Below are positions 1 to 4,705 of a DNA stretch of 5,190 nt, piece after piece. Position 1 is the first letter of the stretch. Every line of letters starts with the position of its first letter. Source of the DNA: SOKG01 sp964449845. GTDB lineage: Bacteria; Chloroflexota; Dehalococcoidia; SZUA-161. Location: NCBI GenBank assembly GCA_964449845.1, contig CAYVES010000169.1:1-5190 (forward strand), written 5' to 3'. A model generated the notes under the pieces. The model was not told the DNA's origin, ran no database searches, and was given only the letters and a program-made list of their open reading frames with translations. The translations under genes were made by a program, and so were the position numbers.

Positions 1-3
1 ATT

Positions 4-25
4 CGTTGCCACAGGAGTGGCAACG
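4..25 (+). other. Perfect 9-bp stem-loop upstream of rplK
   Basis: Bases 4-12 (CGTTGCCAC) pair perfectly with 17-25 (GTGGCAACG) around the four-base loop AGGA. No T-run follows, so it does not look like a complete intrinsic terminator. It could be the end of an upstream transcript (in many bacteria nusG lies before rplK, but it is not visible here), a leader structure of the rplKA mRNA, or part of the repetitive sequence that follows. The inverted repeat is seen directly; its role is unknown. Confidence 0.45.
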
Positions 26-31
26 CTACGC

Positions 32-86
32 TTGAAATTTGAACATTGGATATTGTTTAGGATTTCGTGCTTCGGATTTGGTGCTT
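32..86. repeat. Repeat-like T/G-rich intergenic element with 14-bp tandem period
   Basis: Bases 60-72 (GGATTTCGTGCTT) and 74-86 (GGATTTGGTGCTT) are 13-mers with one mismatch, set at a 14-base period. They are preceded by the low-complexity string TTGAAATTTGAACATTGGA (32-50). Read on the minus strand, the block has the cadence of an intergenic repeat I recall from planctomycete, chloroflexote and related metagenome-derived genomes (runs like CAAATCCGAAGCACGAAATCC). The internal repetition is seen directly; the genome-wide repeat status is inference. A GTG inside it (67) opens a false upstream start for rplK. Confidence 0.5.
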
Positions 87-90
87 AATT

Positions 91-105
91 GAGGTTGGAA
101 AAATG
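91..105 (+). promoter_or_regulatory. Ribosome binding site fixing the rplK start
   Basis: GAGG at 91-94 lies 8 bases before the ATG at 103. This decides for the start giving MAKKLKAVV, the usual L11 N-terminus. The in-frame GTG at 67 lies in repeat-like sequence, has no Shine-Dalgarno and would add 12 unrelated residues. Confidence 0.75.
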
Positions 106-528
106 GCAAAGAAGCTCAAGGCAGTAGTCAAACTTCAGATAGAAGCGGGGAAGGCGACCCCGGCTCCACCCGTTGGCCCTGCCCTGGGGCAACACGGAGT
201 TAATATCATGGCCTTCTGCAAGGAATACAACGACCAGACTGCATCCCAAGCAGGCTCGATTGTTCCTGTGGAGATAACTATCTATGAAGATCGCTCCTTC
301 ACGTTCGTCACCAAGACACCACCTGCGGCCGATTTGCTGAAAAGAGCGTTGGGCTTGGAAAAGGGAACTGACAATCCCAGGCGGAATAAAATCGGCAGCC
401 TTCCGCGAGAGAAGATCCGCGAGATTGCCGAACTCAAACTCAAAGACCTGAATGCCATCGATCTCGAAGGGGCCATGAAGATGGTAGAAGGTACAGCACA
501 AAGCATGGGTATCAACATCATAAGCTAG
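103..528 (+). CDS. rplK: 50S ribosomal protein L11
   Basis: L11 binds the GTPase-associated centre of 23S rRNA at the base of the L7/L12 stalk and takes part in elongation-factor turnover and the stringent response. The product is 141 residues, the normal length. The N-terminal domain carries the hallmark proline-rich segment PPVGPALGQHGVNI (22-35), and the TPP of the hinge region is at 72-74. The C-terminal RNA-binding domain shows KIGSLPREKIREIAELK (96-112), KDLNA (114-118) and the closing GTAQSMGI (130-137), all typical of the family. The ATG at 103 was chosen for its GAGG and its fit to the family N-terminus. The stop is 7 bases before rplA, so the two are surely co-transcribed and probably coupled. 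No promoter could be assigned confidently in the 102 bases upstream. Confidence 0.98.
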   Translation: MAKKLKAVVKLQIEAGKATPAPPVGPALGQHGVNIMAFCKEYNDQTASQAGSIVPVEITIYEDRSFTFVTKTPPAADLLKRALGLEKGTDNPRRNKIGSLPREKIREIAELKLKDLNAIDLEGAMKMVEGTAQSMGINIIS

Positions 529-535
529 GGGTAGC

Positions 536-1249
536 ATGGGGAAACACGGTAAAAAGCATCTTGAAGCACTGACTAAGGTGGATAGGAATAAGACATATCA
601 TCCCCAAGAGGCGATCAGCCTCGCTAAGCAGGTGTCCTACGCCGGATTCGACGAGACAGTCGAGCTCCATCTGCGTATGGGGGTTGACCCCCGCCATGCT
701 GACCAGCAAGTTCGTGGAGTAGCTCTCTTGCCTAACGGCCTGGGCAAGGCGGTGCGAGTCTTGGTCTTTACTCAAGGCGAGTCAGAAAAGACCGCCCGGG
801 ACGCTGGAGCCGACTATATCGGCGGGGACGAGTTGATTAAGAAGATTGAGGATGGCTGGCTCGAATTCGATGTCGCTATCGCCACCCCAGATATGATGCC
901 CAGGATCGGCAAACTGGGCAAGGTCTTGGGACGACGAGGACTGATGCCAAATCCTAAATCAGGCACCGTCGCACAACCCAGCGATCTCCCCCATGTTATT
1001 GCAGACACTCGCAAAGGCCGGGTGGAATTCAAGTTGGACAAGACCGCCATCATCCATACGCCGCTAGGCAAGATCAGCTTCGATGACGAGAAACTACTGG
1101 AGAACCTGGCTGCAATAGTTGATGCTGTGGTCAGGGCAAAGCCCAGCGGCGCCAAGGGTCAATTTGTTAGGAGTGCCTCGCTGACGACCTCAATGGGACC
1201 TGGAATTAGGCTTGATCTGGCTCCTACCCTTTCCCTGACTACCGCTTAA
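536..1249 (+). CDS. rplA: 50S ribosomal protein L1
   Basis: L1 forms the mobile L1 stalk of the large subunit, contacts E-site tRNA, and in many bacteria represses its own operon by binding the mRNA. The 237-residue product has the normal length. It opens with the usual basic segment MGKHGKKHLEAL. It has VELHLRMGVDPRHADQQVRG (42-61, domain I), the family signature GKLGKVLGRRGLMPNPKSGTV (125-145, domain II), and the C-terminal return to domain I with AKPSGAKGQF (201-210) and MGPGIRLD (220-227). The start at 536 is preceded by GGGG (528-531) overlapping the rplK stop, which suggests translational coupling. Unusually, rplA is followed not by the rplJ leader but by an acyl-CoA enzyme module; the 66-base gap shows no hairpin with a T-run, so readthrough is likely. 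Confidence 0.98.
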   Translation: MGKHGKKHLEALTKVDRNKTYHPQEAISLAKQVSYAGFDETVELHLRMGVDPRHADQQVRGVALLPNGLGKAVRVLVFTQGESEKTARDAGADYIGGDELIKKIEDGWLEFDVAIATPDMMPRIGKLGKVLGRRGLMPNPKSGTVAQPSDLPHVIADTRKGRVEFKLDKTAIIHTPLGKISFDDEKLLENLAAIVDAVVRAKPSGAKGQFVRSASLTTSMGPGIRLDLAPTLSLTTA

Positions 1250-1302
1250 CGGTCGGCTTTGTTCCCAGTTCAGCCACAGCAGATAGCGGGGCATGACTTT
1301 GT

Positions 1303-1318
1303 GAAAGGAGACTAAATG
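1303..1318 (+). promoter_or_regulatory. Strong ribosome binding site of the HMGCS-like/DUF35 gene
   Basis: GAAAGGAG at 1303-1310 lies 5 bases before the ATG at 1316. It fixes the start and shows that this gene is independently translated and not coupled to rplA. Confidence 0.75.
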
Positions 1319-2740
1319 GCAGGGATTGTTTCCTACGGCGCTTACATACCCATTTACCGACTGAGCCGTGATCTAATCTGGCTAACATGGGGCGGCATGC
1401 CTCTCGCCGGAGAGAAAGCGGTCGCCAACTTCGATGAAGACAGCATTACCATGGCAGTAGAAGCCGGCAACAATTGTCTGCGAGGCATTGACCGGGCTGA
1501 AGTCGAAGGCTTATTTCTAGCTTCCACCACGACTCCTTACAAAGAGAAGCAGTGTGCCAACCTGGTCGCTGAAGCACTCGACCTCGGGCGCAGCACCATA
1601 ACCGCCGACTTTGCCAATTCCCTGAGAGCGGGAACCATTGCCATGCGAGCTGCCCTGGATGCCATCGCTGCTGGCTCGGCAAAAAAGGTTCTGGTAGTTG
1701 CCTCAGATTGCCGATCGGGGCAGCCTTCCACTGAGTACGAAGGGGCATTTGGAGACGGAGCCGCTGCCATCCTTCTGGGTGACTCTGACGTAATCGCAAG
1801 CGTTGATGCAAGTCATACACACTATGACGACATAATGGACCTGTGGCGATTGGATGGCGATACTTTCGTCAGATCATGGGAGGACCGCTTCATCATCACC
1901 CACGGCTATCTGGAAAACACTCATCAGGCCGTTACGGACATCATGGAGAGATGCGGGCTGACGCCAGCCGATTTCTCCAAGGTTGTCCTCTACGCTTTCG
2001 ATGCCAGGAGACATCAGCAATTGGCAAGAAGGCTCAACATTGACGCCAATACCCAACTTCAAGACAACATGTTCTCAACGGTAGGCAATACCGGCGCCGC
2101 TTATACACTTATGATGCTGGTCGCCGCCCTGGAAGAGGCAAAGTCTGGTGACAAGATGCTGGTCGCTAACTACGGTGATGGCGCGGATGCCTTCATCCTC
2201 ACCATCACTGAGGAGATAGAAAAGGTAAGAGATCGCCGAGGGATAAAATACCACTTGCCATCAAAGATGGCTCTGCCTAACTACGACAAGTACCTGCGCT
2301 ACCGTGGCCTCCTCCAGGGATGGGCTCATTGGGAGAATCAGTCCGCAGCCACTATCTCGTGGCGGGATCGCAGGTGGAACATCAACTGCCGTGGCGGGAA
2401 ATGTCTGGTCTGCGGCAATATCAACTTCCCGCCGCAAAGGGTCTGCATGTACTGCCAGAGCAAGGACCAGTTCGAGGAGATCCGCCTCGCGGAGAGAAGC
2501 GCCAAGCTTTTCACCTACAGCAAGGATTTCCTCGGACCTAGCCTCGACTCCCCGATCATCTTATGTATCCTCGACTTCGATGAGGGAGGAAGGTTCTACG
2601 CCCAGATGACAGACCGCGACCCTGATAAGGTTGAAGACGAGATGCCGGTCGAGCTCACCTTCAGATGGATGCACAGCGAACGCGGTATCCGCAACTATTA
2701 CTGGAAATGCCGTCCTCTGCGAATGGCCCAAGGAGGCTGA
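1316..2740 (+). CDS. HMG-CoA synthase-like domain fused to DUF35 zinc-ribbon/OB-fold domain; catalytic residues lost
   Basis: The protein has 474 residues. Residues 1-300 have the thiolase-like fold of archaeal-type HMG-CoA synthase: GIVSYGAYIPIYRL (3-16), FDEDSITMAVEA (39-50), FGDGAAAILLGD (145-156), VGNTGAAYTLMMLVAALEEAKSGDKML (256-282) and YGDGADAF (286-293). Residues 350-470 are a DUF35 module: a zinc ribbon of two CxxC pairs (C363/C366, C377/C380), then an OB-fold ending near YYWKCRPL. In archaea, separate HMGCS, thiolase and DUF35 proteins form a complex channelling acetoacetyl-CoA. Aligning from memory with archaeal HMGCS, the catalytic Glu, Cys and His fall on Thr71 (ASTTTPY), Leu103 (FANSLRAGT) and Tyr226 (VVLYAFD). 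HMG-CoA synthase activity is therefore unlikely; a scaffold or CoA-binding partner of the thiolase downstream is more likely. Database names such as 'hydroxymethylglutaryl-CoA synthase' would overstate it. Family assignment is firm; the reaction is unknown. Confidence 0.88.
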   Translation: MAGIVSYGAYIPIYRLSRDLIWLTWGGMPLAGEKAVANFDEDSITMAVEAGNNCLRGIDRAEVEGLFLASTTTPYKEKQCANLVAEALDLGRSTITADFANSLRAGTIAMRAALDAIAAGSAKKVLVVASDCRSGQPSTEYEGAFGDGAAAILLGDSDVIASVDASHTHYDDIMDLWRLDGDTFVRSWEDRFIITHGYLENTHQAVTDIMERCGLTPADFSKVVLYAFDARRHQQLARRLNIDANTQLQDNMFSTVGNTGAAYTLMMLVAALEEAKSGDKMLVANYGDGADAFILTITEEIEKVRDRRGIKYHLPSKMALPNYDKYLRYRGLLQGWAHWENQSAATISWRDRRWNINCRGGKCLVCGNINFPPQRVCMYCQSKDQFEEIRLAERSAKLFTYSKDFLGPSLDSPIILCILDFDEGGRFYAQMTDRDPDKVEDEMPVELTFRWMHSERGIRNYYWKCRPLRMAQGG

Positions 2741-2743
2741 AAG

Positions 2744-3922
2744 ATGGAAAGCATTAAGGATAAAGTCGCTATCGTAGGTATGGGTTGCAGTAAATTCGGG
2801 GAGCGCTGGGATTGCAGCGCCTGGGACCTGGTTGTCGAAGCGGCCTACGAAGCTTTCGAAGATGCCGGGGTCGGACCCCAAGATATCCAGGCGGCATGGT
2901 CGGGCACCCTTGGGTTCGCTGGCGGCCAAAGCCTTGCCTATCCCCTCAAGTTGGATTATATCCCCATTACCAGGGTGGAGAACCTTTGTGGCACCGGCCT
3001 GGAGACCATTAGGGCAGCTACTTATGCACTGATTGCCAAGGCTTATGACCTCGTCCTTTGCGTTGGCTTTGAAAAGACCAAGGACCGAGGCATCGGGGGT
3101 CTCCCTTCCGGTGAGCCAGTGGGGGGTGTAAATCCGGTATTTGGACTCCAGGCGACCCCACCGGGGCGCTATGCTATGGCAGCCACCAAGTACTTCGCTA
3201 TGTACGGGGCGGAGAGAAAGCACCTCGCTATGATCTCGGTGAAGAGCCACTATAATGGTGCCCGCAATCCCAAGGCCCACCTGCGCCGTGAGATAACAGT
3301 GGAACAGGCTCTAAACGCCCCCATAATCGCCTGGCCTCTGGGACTCTATGACTGCTGCGGGGTAACCGATGGTGCCGCCGCTGCCATCCTCTGCCGTGCT
3401 GAGGACGCGCCGAAATTCAGGAAGGACTATATCACCGTCAAGGCATTGGGCAATTCGGCAGGGCCCGGCTGCGGCAAGATGATGACCGATTATGACTGGG
3501 TGCACTGGGAGGAAACCTACAGGGCAACCCAGCAGGTATATCAGCAGGCCGGAATCAAAGACCCACGCAAAGAGATCGATTTAGTGGAGTGTCACGATTG
3601 CTTCTCCATCGCCGAGCTCATGTGCTATGAGGCTATGGGCTTCTGCGAGCGTGGAACAGCTAAACACGATATCGAAGCTGGCACGTTTGCTTTGGACGGC
3701 GAGGTCGCCTTCAATGCCGGCGGCGGCCTGAAGTCGTTCGGCCACCCCATTGGAGCCAGCGGCATCAGAGAAGTTTACGAGATATACAAGCAGGTCCAGG
3801 GCAAAGCCGAAGAGCCATCCCGCCAGCTTAAGAACGTTGAACTGGGAATAGCTCATAACCAGGGAGGACATCCAGGCACCTTTATGTGTAGCATGGGCAT
3901 TTTCGGTGTGCCCGGCCGCTGA
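2744..3922 (+). CDS. SCP2-type thiolase / acetyl-CoA acetyltransferase family (HDCF class)
   Basis: Thiolases make or cleave 3-ketoacyl-CoA. This 392-residue protein has the normal length and the residues of the SCP2/archaeal class: nucleophile Cys82 in ENLCGTGLETIRAA (80-92), the HDCF motif at 284-287 whose Cys286 is thought to replace the second catalytic cysteine, and GGGLKSFGHPIGASG (326-340) with His334. The classical C-terminal CxG motif is absent; HNQGGHPG (371-378) stands in its place, as expected for this class. There is no signal peptide, so it should be cytosolic. The start at 2744 has AAGGAGG (2730-2736) inside the end of the preceding gene, with only 3 bases between the stop and this ATG, implying coupled synthesis of the pair. 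Such thiolases often need a DUF35 partner, here supplied by the upstream fusion. Direction and substrate (acetoacetyl-CoA, a longer 3-ketoacyl-CoA or an aromatic one) cannot be read from the sequence. Confidence 0.94.
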   Translation: MESIKDKVAIVGMGCSKFGERWDCSAWDLVVEAAYEAFEDAGVGPQDIQAAWSGTLGFAGGQSLAYPLKLDYIPITRVENLCGTGLETIRAATYALIAKAYDLVLCVGFEKTKDRGIGGLPSGEPVGGVNPVFGLQATPPGRYAMAATKYFAMYGAERKHLAMISVKSHYNGARNPKAHLRREITVEQALNAPIIAWPLGLYDCCGVTDGAAAAILCRAEDAPKFRKDYITVKALGNSAGPGCGKMMTDYDWVHWEETYRATQQVYQQAGIKDPRKEIDLVECHDCFSIAELMCYEAMGFCERGTAKHDIEAGTFALDGEVAFNAGGGLKSFGHPIGASGIREVYEIYKQVQGKAEEPSRQLKNVELGIAHNQGGHPGTFMCSMGIFGVPGR

Positions 3923-3950
3923 AATAATAGTTGACTGCGAGATTATTTGT

Positions 3951-4040
3951 AATTCCCCTCCCCTGGCGGGAGGGGATCAAGGGGAGGGGGGAATCACCCT
4001 CACCTGGCCTCTCCCTTCGAGGAAGAGGGAATAGAATTGA
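3951..4040. repeat. C/G-rich palindromic intergenic repeat
   Basis: This block is built of alternating pyrimidine and purine runs. CCCCTCCC (3955-3962) pairs perfectly with GGGAGGGG (3968-3975) around a 5-base loop. The same left arm, lengthened to CCCCTCCCC (3955-3963), also matches GGGGAGGGG (3981-3989), so two hairpins compete. A second small hairpin follows (TCCCTT 4012-4017 with GAGGGA 4025-4030, including one G-T pair). The composition resembles the mobile palindromic repeats scattered between genes in many Chloroflexota and proteobacterial genomes. Repeat status is inferred; the palindromes are seen directly. The first hairpin has no T-run and is unlikely to be an efficient terminator for the thiolase gene. 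Confidence 0.6.
4032..4037 (+). promoter_or_regulatory. rplJ: Candidate -10 box for the rplJL transcript
   Basis: TAGAAT matches the TATAAT consensus at 5 of 6 bases and would start transcription at about 4043-4045, exactly where the L10 leader structure begins. No -35 box is recognisable 16-18 bases upstream, where the sequence is a pyrimidine run of the repeat. It remains a weak candidate; transcription of rplJL could equally come from upstream. Confidence 0.25.
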
Positions 4041-4080
4041 ATAACGCCATAGACAGCAGGTGCCGCAGTGGCTTAAACCT

Positions 4081-4135
4081 GTGCCTGCCGAGGCAATTCT
4101 TCTTGAATAAGAGGAGTCCTTTGGGCTGCAGGCAC
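4081..4135 (+). promoter_or_regulatory. Antiterminator fold of the rplJL leader
   Basis: GTGCCTGC (4081-4088) is perfectly complementary to GCAGGCAC (4128-4135). Nested inside, AGG (4091-4093) pairs with CCT (4118-4120), and ATTCTTCTT (4096-4104) pairs with AAGAGGAGT (4109-4117, two G-U pairs) around a GAAT loop. Together these roughly 20 pairs sequester the whole left arm of the terminator (4109-4120). L10 binding would hold 4082-4095 in the upstream hairpins and so dismantle this fold. Confidence 0.65.
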
Positions 4136-4153
4136 TGAGGACTCTTCTTTATT
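4109..4153 (+). terminator. Intrinsic attenuator in front of rplJ
   Basis: AAGAGGAGTCCT (4109-4120) pairs with AGGACTCTTCTT (4138-4149) over 12 base pairs, one of them G-U, with a 17-base loop. The right arm and what follows are T-rich (TTCTTTATT, 4145-4153), as needed for release. Its left arm is shared with the antiterminator, which makes it a conditional terminator and not a constitutive one; it lies 19 bases before the rplJ ATG. Confidence 0.7.
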
Positions 4154-4171
4154 AGTAGGGGGACAAAAGCG

Positions 4172-4705
4172 ATGACCACCAAGAAAAAGCTCCAAACTGT
4201 TGACCAACTGGCTGAACTGCTCTCCCAGAACAGATTTATAATCGCCACCGACTACCGTGGGCTAACGGTTGCCGAGATGTCGGAACTACGACACCAGCTA
4301 CGAAACATAGGCACCGAATACCACGTTGTCAAAAACAGTCTGGCCAAATTCGCTGCTGAAAACGCAGGCAAACAAGGGCTCTCCCAATTGCTCACAGGAC
4401 CGACAGCGCTCGCCTTTAGCCGTGAGGATATCACTCAACTGGCGAAGGCCCTGACCGCCTACATCCGCATTTCGAAAACGACCCTCAGCATAAAGGGAGG
4501 GCTCATTGATGGCCAGCTAGTCGGCTCCGAGCAAGTAAGAAGCCTCGCCTTCTTGCCCTCCATAGAGGTATTGAGAGGCAAGCTACTGGGATTGCTACTC
4601 AGCCCCATCTTTTCACTGCAGAACGTGCTCAGCGCCAACCTGCGTGGCCTCAATACAGTACTGAATGCCAGAATTCAACAACTGGGAGGAATAACAGATG
4701 TCTAG
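4172..4705 (+). CDS. rplJ: 50S ribosomal protein L10
   Basis: L10 anchors the L7/L12 dimers to 23S rRNA and, with L12, acts as the repressor of its own operon. The 177-residue product has the usual length. The rRNA-binding N-terminal domain shows FIIATDYRGLTVAEMSELRHQLR (22-44), the conserved VKNSLAKFA (53-61) and TGPTALAF (75-82). The C-terminal part (about 130-177) holds the helical segment that binds L12 dimers, LLSPIFSLQNVLSANLRGLNTVLNARIQQL. The start at 4172 is preceded by TAGGGGGA (4156-4163). The stop overlaps the rplL start by 8 bases, which couples translation. Regulation is through the L10 leader just upstream. The gene is separated from rplA by about 2.9 kb of foreign genes and leader, whereas the four ribosomal genes are usually contiguous. 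Confidence 0.98.
   Translation: MTTKKKLQTVDQLAELLSQNRFIIATDYRGLTVAEMSELRHQLRNIGTEYHVVKNSLAKFAAENAGKQGLSQLLTGPTALAFSREDITQLAKALTAYIRISKTTLSIKGGLIDGQLVGSEQVRSLAFLPSIEVLRGKLLGLLLSPIFSLQNVLSANLRGLNTVLNARIQQLGGITDV
4684..4700 (+). promoter_or_regulatory. Ribosome binding site of rplL at the first start
   Basis: GGGAGGA at 4684-4690, inside the end of rplJ, lies 7 bases before the ATG at 4698. It supports the long form of L7/L12 that begins MSSDEATAKD. Confidence 0.7.

Larger units (their letters stand above)
4045..4155 (+). ncRNA. L10 leader (rplJL autoregulatory 5' UTR)
   Basis: The segment has the hallmarks of the L10 leader family: AGACAGCAGG at 4051-4060, CTTAA at 4072-4076 and CTGCCGAGG at 4085-4093, just before rplJ. 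Local folds include CAGGT (4057-4061) with ACCTG (4077-4081), topped by GCC/GGC (4062-4064 with 4070-4072), and TGCC (4082-4085) with GGCA (4092-4095). These should present the kink-turn bound by the L10-L12 complex. In Bacillus subtilis this complex binds the leader and causes transcription termination before rplJ. Here the downstream half contains the matching antiterminator and terminator (separate entries). The motifs and pairings are seen; binding is inferred from the family. Confidence 0.85.

Noticed and set aside
32..63. Sigma-70-like promoter before rplK (TTGAAA at 32-37, TAGGAT at 58-63)
   Set aside because: The spacing is 20 bases and the -10 is poor; alternative pairings give 13 bases. 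The AT-rich repeat makes chance matches likely.
67..102. Upstream GTG start extending rplK by 12 residues
   Set aside because: It lies inside repeat-like sequence, has no Shine-Dalgarno, and the added residues do not resemble L11; the ATG at 103 has GAGG 8 bases upstream.
1250..1315. Terminator after rplA
   Set aside because: Only a 4-bp GGCT/AGCC pairing with a 13-base loop is present, without a T-run.
2561..3280. 239-codon minus-strand open frame opposite the end of the fusion gene and the thiolase
   Set aside because: It spans two strongly supported genes on the other strand, shows no family motifs, and is explained by their codon bias.
1316..3922. Start of a mevalonate pathway (thiolase plus HMG-CoA synthase)
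   Set aside because: The HMGCS-like domain lacks the catalytic Glu, Cys and His, and no HMG-CoA reductase or mevalonate kinase is in the window.
3922..3948. AAATAAT/ATTATTT inverted repeat just after the thiolase stop as a terminator
   Set aside because: It is a 7-bp stem of A-T pairs only, with a 13-base loop and no proper T-run; too weak for an intrinsic terminator.
3931..3953. TTGACT plus TGTAAT as a promoter for rplJ
   Set aside because: The spacing between the two boxes is only 11 bases, which does not fit a sigma-70 promoter.
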